Under the pieces are notes generated by a model. The model was not told the origin of the DNA. It saw only the letters and a program-made list of their open reading frames with translations, and did not search any database. DNA of 64,000 nt from contig CP141126.1 in the NCBI GenBank assembly GCA_035236585.1, forward strand, positions 10,925,001-10,989,000. Reading direction: 5' to 3'. Position numbers and translations under genes: made by a program. Origin of the DNA: Warburgia ugandensis (Eukaryota > Streptophyta > Magnoliopsida > Canellales > Canellaceae). Below, one piece after another: positions 47,070-59,785 of this stretch; within the stretch, counting starts at the first letter, position 1; each line of letters opens with the position of its first letter.

Positions 47070-50000
47070 ATGCATTCTACTCACCTCCTCCTCGAAGAAC
47101 CTATTCGGATGGCTTCCATCTTGGAGCCATCCAAAACGGTAAGAGAAATCTCCTACTTATTCCCTTCGATTCTTCTATACGGGAATTTTCTTCTGGAGAT
47201 CCGTCTTCAACAATGATTTGGATTCAGTTCTCTTCTCGAAGAAATTTGCTGCTGAAGTTGCGTTTTCTAGGCCGATGAATCTTTGTAGCTCGAATTTTTA
47301 ATTACTTTTTCTGTTTGTGATGATTTGTAGAGTTTCTTTCCAGCAATGACGAAGATCGTCGGGACTCTCGGTCCCAAGTCGCGATCTGTCGAGATGATCT
47401 CTGGATGTCTCCAGGCCGGAATGTCTGGTACTTATGTTTTACGGACTTTGAGAAATTCTCTTTCTAGTTAGCGAGGTTATTCATATTCTTATCCCGTCAT
47501 TTCTTCTCTTCTTGTTATTTGTTGTTGTGATGAGTGGCTTGAGCTTCTACTTTCAGATTAGTCCCTGTTCCGTCAAATTAGGGTTTATGTATTTATCTTT
47601 TGAAGAACTTACTGAAATGGCTGTGATTGCGTGTTGAGAGTTGAGAGTTGGAATTTACTTGGTGACAGTTGCGCGGTTTGATTTTTCATGGGGAGATCCT
47701 GACTTTCACCAAGACACGTTGGAAAACCTCAAAACAGCTGTCAAGGGCACTAAAAAGTTGTGCGCTGTAAGTGTGATCTTTTTCGAATTCCTTCTGATGA
47801 TAATACTGGATCATGTCTTCTTTTGCATTTTAGATATCCTACTGTTGATGTTTACTTGGAGTATTATCTGTGATGATCCACATGCTAAGAATCCTGCTAA
47901 TGAGATTAAAATTTTGAAACAAGTCCAACATGACTTTTCCTAGGGATTGTTCTCTTTCTTTCTTCCAAGTAATGAGGCTTCCCATGGTCTTGGTTGTTCG
48001 TTTCTGATCCACCGTTCTAGCTACAGTAGAAACATTTATTCTGTTTCTGCTGTTTTGATTTAGCGAAAACGATGTTTTTCCTGCAAAAACAGAATAGTAT
48101 ATTAGATCATGTGTTGTTTATTTTTCAGGTTATGTTAGACACTGTGGGCCCAGAGTTGCAAGTTGTCAATAAAAGTGAGACTTCTATTTCGCTTGAAGCG
48201 GATGGTTATGTCGTTCTGACTCCAGATCAAACACAAGAAGCCTCTTCGAAGCTATTGCCAATAAATTTTAGTGGACTATCTAAGGTAAGGGATACTCTTC
48301 ATCCTTGTATTTGAATGCCTCTTCTTTTTACAAATATCTTGGCAATAGTGACCTTATTTACATCCTTGAAATTTTCATGATTATCACTAGCACAAAGTCA
48401 CAGTAATTTATTAGTTCAGTTCTATATTTGATTTAGTAGGGACAGTTTCTCTTCTTTTTTACAAAATATACTGGCATTTGACCCTCTTTGCATCTTGGGA
48501 AATTCAAAATGACCACTACTATAAAGTCAGAAACTTATTAATTCAGTTGTTGTTGTTGTTCTTCTTCTTATTATTATTTAGTAGCTTGAGTTTCTACTTT
48601 GCTTATTCAATTTGACGTGCTTGTTTGCATCTATATGGAATTTGTTTTTGTCTCTTTTCATAAATGAGTCCTGGTCTCTAGAAGTATAAATTGCCTCTTG
48701 TGATGAATTCTATATTTCTTTTACCTTAACATTTTGCATGTGCCTGTGTTTTGGGGCCAATCTCATATTCTGTGCTCAGAAGTACTTGCACTTTTGGGTT
48801 GCTTAGAGTTAGCTTTTGAAGTCAGTGTTTATATAATTGAACATGCAGTAGTAACTTCTTAATTGTGCTTAAAATTGGCAGAGTCATTAGTTCAGTATTC
48901 AATTACATAAAGAATTAACCATTTTGAAAATCGTCATATGGTTATTTGGTTTGTGAAATGGAATTGTCAGTCTCTTTGATCACACCAGGTTTCAATTTTG
49001 CTTTTTCATCCTAGTGGACCTGTTATTGTTTAAAGGTGTTGTTCTCAATGCATTTCCATTAGTAAATATTTTATAAAATCGTTGGAGAACAAATCTCTGA
49101 ATATGCCTGAGTGCGTTTATTGTTCTCTGATTGCTTCTTTTGATTACATACACCAAATATATTCACCAATCCAATTTGTATTTCACAGGCAGTGAAGGAA
49201 GGAGACACCATTTTTATTGGTCAATACTTGTTTACTGGAAGTGAAACTACCTCTGTTTGGCTGGAGGTAACATTGCACTCAGACCGACTCCTCTCCAGGT
49301 GCTTTAGCCCAGTCAGAATTGTGACTGCTAAAAATATACTTCGTGGCCTAAGTATGTTCATGTGACTGATTTGAGTAGCAGACACATTTTTCTTTAAGCT
49401 TCCCCTTATCTCACCTAATCTGGACGGAGATTACTTAGATAATTACAGCTTGAGTCTGTTGATTCTATATGTAGCCAATCCCCAAGTTCGAGGCTCTGAT
49501 TAGGTTGTTTGTGTTTGAACACGTGGAATCTCCTGTGTTTGTCAAGCCTTTACACTTATGTAAAGAAGTTTTATAATGCAGGTCTCTGAATTGAAAGGGG
49601 ATGACGTGATGTGTGTGATAAAGAACACTGCAACTCTTGCTGGGTCTTTGTTCACATTGCACATAGCTAAAATTCGAATTGATTTGCCCACTCTGTCCGA
49701 TGCTGATAAAGATGTAAGTGGCTGTTAAATATAGAATTTATATCCCTTAATTTCACTGTTATCCGTTCTTAATTCAGTTTCTGCAATTATAAAAACTGGT
49801 TATTTGGAAGTACTAGAAAACAAACATGCATGTTGAATATTTTGGATGTGAAGATAGTGTTAAAGCAAGGTAGTTGCAGTGAAATCTGTTTCCTCCTTGA
49901 AAAGCATGCATTTGCAACCTTTCAGGGACTTTTGAGTAATCAATGCTTTTTGTTTTTCCTATTTAGTGCATTTGCTTTTTTGGCAGATAATGTTGATTTT

Positions 50001-53000
50001 ATATATTGTTGTTGGTGAAAGAGCAATCAATTTTCTCTATATTATCTTACCTTATAATTTAGCCATAAAATGAGTTATCTTAATTTTTTGTTTGTGTTTT
50101 CATTTTTGTCAAGACATGGTTGAAATGTAAGCACTCACTCCCCTTGATGTTAGTTCCGTATTCCAGAACTTCCTGTGTACCTCCATGTGGAAATACTTTT
50201 GCGTCTAATTACTGCAATAATGACATTTACTTTGAAAACCTTGAAATCATTTATAGATGTGGTGAGCCACTCATTGATTTCTGGTGGAATCAGTGCTTTG
50301 AAGCAAAAAATCATAGAGCATTTCAAAATGACAGAATAAAAGCCGTTTTGGTTGTATTTTTGTGTTATTATACTGCAACATGAGTGTCATTGGCATGTGG
50401 AACAAAGTGCTCTTCTTAGGTACCTTCTTCTTTTCCTGAAAGAACCCGACAGGCAATATCACAGTTTATTCTGTTAAGATGAAGCCCTTTTTATGTAATT
50501 TGTCAGTTTTTGTGGTCCATGCTTTCTTATAATTTAGTTCCTCTCCACAACTTAAGACTCACAATTCACATCCATCAAATAGTTGTGATTTTCAAATGCT
50601 GTTAAATGCTTGGTGACACTCAGTAAACATATATGGCATGCTCACTGTCAATGATCCAAAGGTTGACCGCTTGATGGTTCTTCTGATGTTTGTAATAGGT
50701 ATATTGATACAGGATTGAGGCAGCATTAGCATGCATTTTGAGGCATACCTCACAATGTAATGCTTTGGATGCTAGTTCATGTTATAACATTTTAGGTGAT
50801 AGGTTAGATCTCCCTGATACTACTGTACTGGTCATATGGTGTTTTCTTATGCCTTTTATTGCTCAAGTTTCAGAATGAATTTCACATATTGGACTTTGCT
50901 GCCCAGAAACATCTTCATTCCATAATAAGCCGGTGACCTCAATCCTTAGATTGGTCAATCAAATTAGGAACTAGTTTATATTCAGTTGGCTGCTGATATG
51001 TTTGTACTTTGTAGTTGTTATTTCTATGCCAGTTGCTGTTTTCTTTCCCGAGATCTGATGCTCATGGATGGAAATATTTAAGGGGCTTTCTCATAGTGAC
51101 TGAGCTGCTTCTTAAGTTCTGTCTTCAGTTTGCTAAAAGGATTGTTTTACCATACAAGTGGACATTGTGATTGTTGCCTCAAATTCCTAACTGGTTCTTC
51201 TTGATTGCCCATGTCCCATTTACAATTTCAGGTCATAAGTACATGGGGTGTTCGGAACAATATTGACTTCCTCTCATTATCATACACTCGATATGCAGAA
51301 GACATTCGCCATGTAAGTGGTGTTTGTGATGGCTGTTATCATTCCTAATCCATTACACATTATATTAGTGAAGTAGTTCTGTATATGTTTTTAAATATTT
51401 CCTGTGGTTCAATATTGGTCTGGTTCCTTCAGGTTAATTTCTTTGGTTATTATCTCTTTAGGAACTTTTTATTTTGCATATCTCTGTTAATTCATATCAT
51501 ATTGCCATGTTACAGGCTCGTGAATTTCTTTCTAATTTGGGTAATCTTAGTCAGACTCAGATTTTTGCTAAGATTGAAAGTGTAGAGGTGAGCTGTTTGC
51601 TCTCCTGATTGATGATATATTCTTTTAACTTGGTCTAGCTGCTTAGTTAAAACTTTAGTTTTCAAGGTTTGTCTGTGCGACTGAAGGCCTGCAGTTTCAT
51701 CCCCTATTTGCAGGGCTTAGAGCATTTTGATGAGATCCTACAAGAAGCAGATGGCATAATTCTTTCTCGAGGAAATCTGGGAATAGATCTCCCACCTGAG
51801 AAGGTGTTTCTGTTTCAAAAGGCTGCTCTTTACAAGTGTAACATGGCTGGAAAGCCAGCAGTTGTAACTCGTGTTGTGGACAGTATGACTGACAACTTGA
51901 GACCAACTCGTGCAGAGGCAACTGATGTGGCCAATGCTGTATTGGATGGTATTTTCAGATTAGCTATTTAGGATTTTTCTTAGGTTATAGCTACTGTGAC
52001 CAGTTGGACTACAGTACCAAAAGAAAAAGCCTACGTCTCTTGATCATATCCATTACTGACATACTCTATGCTTCTTTTTGCTAATTTTGGGTTGGAATGT
52101 ACTCAATCTTCATTGGATGGATGCAGGAAGCGATGCTATTCTTCTAGGAGCAGAGACTCTACGTGGACTGTACCCTGTTGAGACCATCTCAATAGTTGGT
52201 AAAATTTGTGCTGAGGTATGTTCTTCAATTTTTGCGCTCCCAATCATAAGAATTGTCTTGATTAAGTGGATTTATTTCCAAAAATTGAGAGTGGTGGGAT
52301 CTGCTGCCAAGTGATATGTTCTCATTAGCACTTACATTATGTTTTTATTTTTGTTGGTAAAGTTTGTTTGTTTTTTAACTGTCCCTTGCTCCACCAAGCA
52401 GATTTTGCAACCGTTCTTGTATGTCTTGTCTAAATTGAAATCAAGCAACATAAAAATTATCGAGACAGGAAAATATGTTAAACTGTAAGGGTGACTCGGG
52501 AACATGGAGCACAAAGAAATTGAGGTTTGAAAAATGAAGAAAAATACTTGGATGAGTTGGTAATGTTGTTGGCAATTAGACACAGTTTCAAGAGGGGTGA
52601 TAATATAGGAAATCAACAGCAAGTATAAGGGGCTGTATAGATGCGTAGAAAGTAATTTCTGGAATCCGTCACCAGATGATCTTCAACCAAATCATATGCA
52701 CCATGTTGCTATGGAATATGAGATTATTTGGATCTTCTTCAGTTTCTTCAAATAATACTCTCCTCTAACTAGCCAGTACTTCGTAATATGGATTTCAATA
52801 GATTCCATGGTTATTTTCTTCTTGAACCAGATAATATTGCTATTAAATTTGATCTGTTCTGTCTGATTGATCTTCGGCCAAATCATATGCATCACTTTGC
52901 GATGGTTAATAAATGATAAGATGGTTTGGGTCTTCTTCAGTGTCCTTAAATAATACTCTCCTACCAATAACCTGGGACTCCTTAATAGCCATAGATATTT

Positions 53001-56000
53001 TCTTCTTGAACTAGGTAGTGTTGTTGTTGGACTTATCTTGGTGTTTTGACTGTAATTCAGCTCATACAATTATCTATTCTGGGAGATGAGTTTGCATGTT
53101 TGCATCAGCCAAGAGTTGAAGTGTTGTATTCGTGTCTGCAAAGCATGGATGGGAAAATGGAATTTACCTTTTGGACACATCTTAATATCTATAGTCATGT
53201 GTTAATCAATTTTGCTTCATTATTATTTTTCAATTTTATGATCTGTTGATTTCTTGTGACATGGCTATGTTGACAACTTGAGTGTATCTCTGGACTGACT
53301 TGTTAGATTCATGGCCTTGCAAATCATTATCATCATCAAGACCTTATCCCAATTAGGGGTTGGCCACATGAATCTTGTTCCTCCATTCCCCCCTATTAAG
53401 TACCATGGCTTCATTTAATCTCAAAGTTTTTAAATCTTTTCTCACCCTTTTTATCCATGTTCTTTTGGGCCTTCCCCTTGCCCTTTTATAACTTTCTACT
53501 TGCATTGCCTCACTCTTTCTAACTGGTGTCGTTTTGGGTCTCCTCTGGACATGTCTAAACCATCTAAGTCTAATCTCCCTCATCTTGTTACCTATTTGTG
53601 TTACCCAAGTTTCTTCCAATGTTTTCATTCCAAACTATATCCTTTCTTGTCTTGCCACTCATCCATCTCAACATCATCATTTCCACGATGCTCATCATGT
53701 TCATATTCCTTAACTGCCCAATACTCTGATCCATAGAGCATGGCCGGCCTTATAGGCATTCTATAGAATTTTTCTTTTAGTTTGAGTGGCACCCACCAAT
53801 CACACAAAACTCCAGATGCACATCTCCATTTGTTCCAACCCGCTTGGATTCTTTGGGTAACCTTCCACTCAATCTCTCCACTCTCATGAATCATTGATCC
53901 CAAGTACCAAAAGTGGTCTTTACGGGGACTTCTTAGTTATCAATCTTAACTAGTGTTCCACTCTGACTCGTTTCCTTGTTAAAATTGCATTCCATATGTT
54001 CTATCTTAGTTTAGCTGATTTTAAATCCTTTAGATTCTAATGCTTCTCTCCATAACTCTAGCTTTGTGTTTATGCCCTCCCTTGTCTCATCAATCCTTTA
54101 TGTAAGGCCTCATTGTCTTCCATAATAATACTATTTTATCTAAGTAGTCAGTTATGTTTTATGATCTGATTATTATAACTACTGAGGTCACTGAAATATC
54201 ATTTAAATTGAACTATGCCCCTTCCCCGGACCCTGTATAGGGGGGGAGCTTCGTGCACTGGTGCTGCCCTTTTTGATTAACATGATACCGAATTCCATTT
54301 ACTTATGTATGATCTGTAACTTTTAACCTAGGTGGGGTTCTTTTAGTTAGTAACTTGAGGTCTACTTATATGAAAATTTGACATAATTCAAAATGCTATT
54401 GCAGGCAGAGAAGGTCTTCAACCAAGATCTGTATTTCAAGAAGACTGTGAAATATGTTGGAGAACCAATGACTCACCTGGAGTCAATTGCTTCCTCTGCG
54501 GTAACTTTTGGTGTCACATTTTAGCGTTTACATCAGTTTGCTTATACAATAGGCTGATTCTCTGCTTTTCCAAACTTTGTTGGAAGAAGTGCTAGTTTTT
54601 GAGTTACATGTAACATTCTGTATCCTTATCTAGGTACGTGCAGCAATCAAGGTGAAGGCTTCTGTCATTATTTGCTTCACCTCATCTGGAAGGGCTGCAA
54701 GGTGCTTTGCTACTTATGTGAATGCATGCATTTGATTGTTATATAGCATCCTTTCTTGTTTGCAAAAAACGAGCACGTATATTCTTGCACATATATTCAG
54801 AGGTCTCTAATTGTATACTGTGAATGCAGATTAATTGCAAAATATAGACCAACGATGCCAGTGATATCAGTTGTCATTCCTAGGCTCAAAACAAATCAAC
54901 TTAAGTGGAGTTTTACAGGTGCCTTTGAGGTATGTTTATTACTGTAAGCTAGAACAGCGCAGGCCCCACTTGCAGATCTATTATCAATTTCCAATGATTC
55001 CTTAGCCGGATGGACTTAGTTTCTTGGGTGTTATACTTCTTTGAACTATTTGAGAAGACAAATCTATGCAAGCATCTGAACAGGAAACAGCTGCATGTTA
55101 TTCTATTACTAGTGGTTGGTCCATGGTATCCAAGTTTGTTTGCTTTGCCGTTAACTTGTCAAACTACTTGATTGTAACATTTGAATATTTTGAACTAAGA
55201 ACTACTTGCATCTTGATTGGCATGCTTCATTTATGGTCCTAATTATTTGGGTGACTTCCCTGTGAAAATGTTTATCTGGCAGGCAGGAATTGGAACAGGT
55301 GAAACATGCTTTTCCTATCACTGTAGGTCTTTGAAAAATATTACTCTTTGATGCTAAAATAAGATATAGCTAATAAAGTTCTATCTTTATTAATGAATGG
55401 CAAAAGATCTTGATGTTCAAAAAGTAAAGACGTCAATTATCAGAAAGGTAATTGTGTATTAAGATGGAAATAGTGAAACTGTATTTTTTGAGCTTGATTT
55501 TACACAACTTCAATTGTTTCAAGGCATTTTATCTTTCTCCAAGGTGTAATGATGAACTCATTCAAACACAAATCCAATACTTAAATTGTCTACATTTGTG
55601 TCAATTATAAATTAGCTGAAGTTTTGTCCAGTGTGATGTCCACAGAAAGTCCCTTTATGGTTTCTCTTTCTTTCCTGTTTTGATTAACTCTGTCAAATGT
55701 GACATGGGGTACAGTGATATAGCCGGCATTTTTGGGTATTTGTTATTGCATCGTGCTTTATTTAGGTGCAAGATTCATGTCGCATTCTAATCTTCCACTT
55801 GGAACCCTCAATGTGGATAAAAGAGACATAGTATCTCAACATGAAACCTTTATGCTCCTGGTCTAACTTCAAACCTTTTTGAAATTTTTAGTCATTTCAT
55901 AAGTGTTTTGTTCTTCAGGATCTCAGATATAATACATGGATCCCATAAATTTTGCAATATTTGTCCTGTTTGTATAACCCATATTTCAGATTATTACTGT

Positions 56001-58508
56001 TTCTACTTTCATTTTAGGTACTGTGTTTGTGTGATCTGCACTGTGAAGTACTTCTGGTGCAGCTTCAATAGTGAGATTTTGGTTTTGGCCATGAGGTAGG
56101 GTGTAGTTCTTCTGGCTTTCTGATTTGCTCCTTGCTAATGAATGGGTTTGACCTCTAAAGGGGTAAAGTAACTCAGCGAGATCTTTTGGCTTTTTTTATG
56201 AGCTTCTATATGGTTATCTGCTTATCAAGGTTCCGTATGAAGCAGAATTAGCTCTATGGCTGGAACTTGAAGCTCAAGTTTTCAAACAGCTGGAGGCATT
56301 TTCCATCTTGATTGCTGGGATTTTGTGGGCATGCCATCCTTCCTTTTCTTTTTTTCCCCCTTTTTTCCCTGAATAAAAGATAAAAGAAGAATTAGCTATT
56401 GCATCTAGTTATTGCCTCTCCTGAGGAAAACTTGTATAGTTCAAGAGATAAACAGTGGAAGTGCAGGTGAAAAAAGACCCATTAACGATTTTGGCCCATG
56501 CCTTCTAGATTGCAATTAGTAATTCCAAGGGATGATCTAATTCTAAACCTTCCCTTGCCTGGCTGTTAGCCAAGTCATTGCCTGACCTTAAGGTATGAGA
56601 TAGCGTCGGTGAACTTCTGTGGCCAATATTTAGTCTCTGAAACAAAGTAACCATCTCCAAGGAGGGTCACTATCCCTGTAAATCCACCTCAGCACTTGAC
56701 AGAATCACTTTTTATGGTAACATCATGTGCCTAAATTGTCAAAGGATCTTGATACCTGTGAGAGCAGCAATCAACTCTGTCTCATAGCATCTCAGGGAGA
56801 AACTGAGCCAACAAACTTTACAAGTTTGTTGCTGTTCCAGTCTTGAATTACACCACCAGTGGCAGCCTTGCCACTAGCCCCGTTGAAAGACCCATCAAAT
56901 TCAGCTTTTCTGTACCTGTGGGTGGAGGAATCTATCAGGAACATACTTTATTCTTGTATGCATTTCCAGTAATAACCTCTTCCCAGCTTAGACTGAATTA
57001 CCTGATTGCCCTGACAGGAGGGCCCATTGACCTGCCTTTCTTATTAGCCAGTGTTTTTCTTATTTCTTTGCTTCTTTGTTTTGCCTCTCCTTCAGAAACA
57101 ATCTTATATTTTTCTTATACTAGTTAGTACCAAAGTTGACGTACACTCTTGGTATAATGAGAAAGAAAATGAAAAGTCACAGAAATGTCCAGAATGCTTC
57201 TCAGAGATGTAAAGTTGTATGCAATAGCACATATGGTACTTTAGCTTTTTCAGTCATTTTATTTATGCAGATTTCAATTCTGAAAAATGCACATTTTCTT
57301 TTCTCCTGATCTATTCTTTTATTCCCTGTATAAAGTTGTGAGATGAAACTAATGATATTTATGTTCCTTTTTTTGATGAAATGGGCAGGCAAGACAATCA
57401 CTTCTTGTCAGAGGCCTCTTTCCCATGCTTGCAGATCCTCGACATCCAGTAAGTTTTCCCATTTTGATAATCTGTAGTTTTGGATCTATTAACTCCATTT
57501 GAAGTTTCATAAGAAAACTGTAGCGGATTGCTGAAATTATCATTATTTCTGTGAGTAATGTCATTCGGATGGGTCAATTGTTGCAGTGTGTATATGATCA
57601 GATCTTGCATGTTGAAGTTAATTTTAAAGAGGGCATTTGCTTCTTTCCTCTTTGTGAAAATTATATGTTGAAATCTTCCTGTCCCGCAATCTTGAACTTA
57701 CTGTTTCTTAGCTATCCCCATCTGTCCTTGTCAGATGAAAGATCCTGTGTTAATAGTATGAATGAACAGTCAAAGCCCCATATTTGTGGGCTGGGTGGGG
57801 ATCCTTCCTATGTGCCAAAGCCAATGAAAAGGAGTGATTTCTGAAAGCCATTTTTGCTGGGCTTACTTAATCCAGAAAACTCCTTCAATAAAGGAAGCCC
57901 TTCTGTAAATTCACAGAAAGGGTCTCCCTCATTTTTGTGCCTGGGTTGCTTCCTCTTACTTTGTGCTTCTAGTTCCTTTCTGACTTCATTTTTCCCTCTC
58001 ATGGAGGTGCATTAAAGAAAGATGACAAAACTTTAGGCAAGGTCTATGCAAAAAGTTTTTGCAGTTCTTTGTACATTGATGTCCAAAAGTTTCTGGTTTC
58101 ATACATATTGGCCGTGCTCCCTACTGTTCTTTACTCCTTGTGGCTCATCTCGTCAGCTGTTGTATTTCTTTTGCTTCTTCAAATTTCTCGTTTGCTTTAA
58201 AAAAATGGAAATAATGTGGATTTTATTATTAAAGAATTACATTTGCATTGGGAATTTTGCTGACACAGCTTATTGTTTCAATCTTTTATTATGTTTAAAA
58301 TATCTGTCTGTGCTACTTGCACAGAAATCATAAGGCTTCATTGCATTTGTTTCAGGCGGAGTCTACAAGTGCGACGAATGAGTCCGTTCTGAGGGTTGCT
58401 CTTGACCACGGCAAAGCCTCTGGTGTAATAAAGTCTCATGATCGTGTTGTTGTCTGCCAGAAAGTCGGAGATGCTTCTGTGGTGAAGATTATTGAGCTAG
58501 AAGATTAA
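47070..58508 (+). CDS. Cytosolic pyruvate kinase, 15 exons, complete
   Basis: The gene encodes pyruvate kinase (phosphoenolpyruvate + ADP to pyruvate + ATP), the last step of cytosolic glycolysis. Exons: 47070-47138, 47331-47427, 47669-47766, 48129-48284, 49189-49266, 49582-49713, 51232-51312, 51516-51587, 51714-51948, 52127-52215, 54405-54500, 54634-54701, 54830-54929, 57389-57448, 58356-58508. All introns are GT-AG, phases join cleanly and the total is 1584 nt, 527 residues. This equals the length I recall for Arabidopsis At3g52990 and At2g36580, whose start [22 protein letters not shown] it nearly matches. There is no transit peptide. [13 protein letters not shown] is at 30-42, the catalytic stretch [11 protein letters not shown] at 251-261 (Lys256, Glu258), and the C-terminal domain ends KIIELED. 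Three metal or phosphate-site positions differ from classical enzymes (Asp60 for Asn, Val94 for Lys, Asn282 for Asp); these are also typical of this subfamily as I recall it. Introns 10 and 13 carry LINE debris. Confidence 0.96.
52678..53050. repeat. Tandem duplication in intron 10, period 191 bp
   Basis: The unit starting GATCTTC--CCAAATCATATGCA occurs at 52678 and 52869, with later shared blocks TCTTCTTCAGT and AATAATACTCTCCT and TTTTCTTCTTGAAC. On the minus strand both copies sit in one open frame (52692-53069), producing a repeated GEYYL--LKK peptide. I do not think it is a gene. Confidence 0.8.
53315..54110 (-). mobile_element. RTE-type LINE, 3' fragment, in intron 10 of pyruvate kinase
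   Basis: Minus-strand reading gives the end of a non-LTR reverse transcriptase of the plant RTE type: [26 protein letters not shown] sequence near 54000-54095, then [13 protein letters not shown] and [14 protein letters not shown] (53700-53850), and a C-terminal [22 protein letters not shown] and [11 protein letters not shown] (53353-53560). Frames are broken by shifts. Directly after the last codons the minus strand ends in a TGATGATGATAATGATT run (about 53316-53338), the simple-repeat 3' tail typical of RTE elements. It is 5'-truncated. Confidence 0.85.
54217..54275 (+). mobile_element. Au-like SINE, 3' fragment, in intron 10 of pyruvate kinase
   Basis: CCCCTTCCCCGGACCCTG, GGGAGCTTCGTGCACTGG and GCTGCCCTTTTT are the SINE 3' end. 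I see no clear flanking duplication. Confidence 0.8.
56560..56950 (-). mobile_element. L1-type LINE RNase H fragment in intron 13 of pyruvate kinase
   Basis: On the minus strand from about 56950 downward a frame reads [34 protein letters not shown] and [10 protein letters not shown], the opening of the RNase H domain common at the end of plant L1 polyproteins, with the first catalytic Asp in FDGS. Stops and shifts follow; DVTIKSDS further on matches the later Asp motif. It is a decayed remnant. Confidence 0.75.
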
Positions 58509-59712
58509 ATTCATCTCTATCAGGTATTCTTAGATTGTCGGCCATAATTAGTGACTTTCAGCTTACTAGTCTTCCGGTTCCAAGAACTGTTAATGCATGT
58601 TATGAGGAGACACTGAGGTAGGCTCATACTCCAGTGATAAGTTTCTATATTTGTTGAAGTCGTGTGTGGCATTATCCACGAAGAAATGTTATGTTAGGAA
58701 TTTTATAATGGCCTGAAAAAAATCTGTGCTATATAACTGGAGTTAGGCTATAAGATTTAGCAGTCTGCTTTCCCACACAAATGCTTTCACTCTTTATTCC
58801 CTTGCAGTGTCCTAATTCTTTGTCCCTACTGGACTTCTATCACACATTACTGTCTGTATATGGCCCAAATCTCTTCTATATGTTCTGTATGCTTGAGGCA
58901 GTTTATTGATCAATACACTAACCGGTAAGTTTTTTGTTGGGCTTATGGATGCAGGGCAGATAGAACTAGGTGCCTAGATTTCAATGATCCAAGTCCGTCT
59001 TCTTGTTGGGCATACATCAGCGAGGCCTGTATGAAAAGGTTTCTACTTGTGGACTAATCTTATGATATTTGGGGCATATGTCGATCAATATGGAGTATGA
59101 AACTGCTTGTCTAAAATCCCCAAAAATAAGCTTAAAATTGTCGCGTGATCCTGGTTTTGGTGCATACTGGCCGTACTCTTTGTATGCTATACTTCCATTT
59201 GAGAATATGCACATCCGGTGTTAACGAGGAACTCGTGCCAGAAGTCTGGCACAGTTTGGTCGCAGAGAACAGATGCTTCCCTGGTTAAAGGTTTGAGGTA
59301 GTACTTGAATCCCCGGTTGGTCACGCCATATTAGGCTTGTCATCTGAGCACAAATCAATCTCCCATGATGCGAACTCACCTTTGGATAATCAGCACCATT
59401 CATCTGATTGCTTCCGCTTTGGATGTCCAGTAAATAAGAAATCAAGCATCCTAGAACCTGTAATTTTTGGCAGTTGCATTGCGCATAACCTGCCCTCTGC
59501 CTGTGCCTCAGCAAAACCATATACTCTTTGAACTACAAGAGATAAGTGGTCAATATGATACTTCTCTGTACGGACGATTATTATGCATAATAATGGACAA
59601 ACCATGAGAGCAAGTAGGGATATTAAGACCCTAGCAAGAAAGTCAAGTGTTTGGAGAGCATATCGGCATTGTCCTTGTATTTAAAATTCGGTAAGACCGA
59701 CGGAAACGACAA
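58509..59712. other. 3' flank of pyruvate kinase
   Basis: The first few hundred bases should be 3' UTR. At 59221-59605 frames are open on both strands (for example 59337-59531 plus), with balanced composition, but neither protein resembles a family I know. Confidence 0.4.
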
Positions 59713-59785
59713 GCGCCCGTGGCCTAATGGATAAGGCGTCTGACTGCTAATTGGGCGACTGTGGGTTCGAGACCCATCGGGCGTG
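59713..59785 (+). tRNA. tRNA-like gene, Arg-type body with anticodon GCT
   Basis: The 73 bases fold as a full cloverleaf: acceptor GCGCCCG with CGGGCGT, D-stem GCCT/AGGC, D-loop AATGGATA, T-arm GTGGG-TTCGAGA-CCCAT, discriminator G. The anticodon loop CTGCTAA gives GCT, which would read serine AGC/AGU codons. The body, short variable loop and position A20 match plant tRNA-Arg(TCT) as I know it, not tRNA-Ser, which has a long variable arm. The anticodon stem TCTGA/TTGGG pairs through three wobble pairs and is weak. No T-run terminator follows closely. I think it is a mutated tRNA-Arg copy, possibly a pseudogene. TATTTAAAAT lies about 30 bases upstream. Confidence 0.7.

Noticed and set aside
47641..47943. 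100-codon open frame overlapping pyruvate kinase exon 3
   Set aside because: Only the part 47669-47766 is coding; the rest is intron read-through on both sides of clear AG and GT sites.
51669..51971. 100-codon frame as a separate gene
   Set aside because: It is pyruvate kinase exon 9 (51714-51948) with intron ends.
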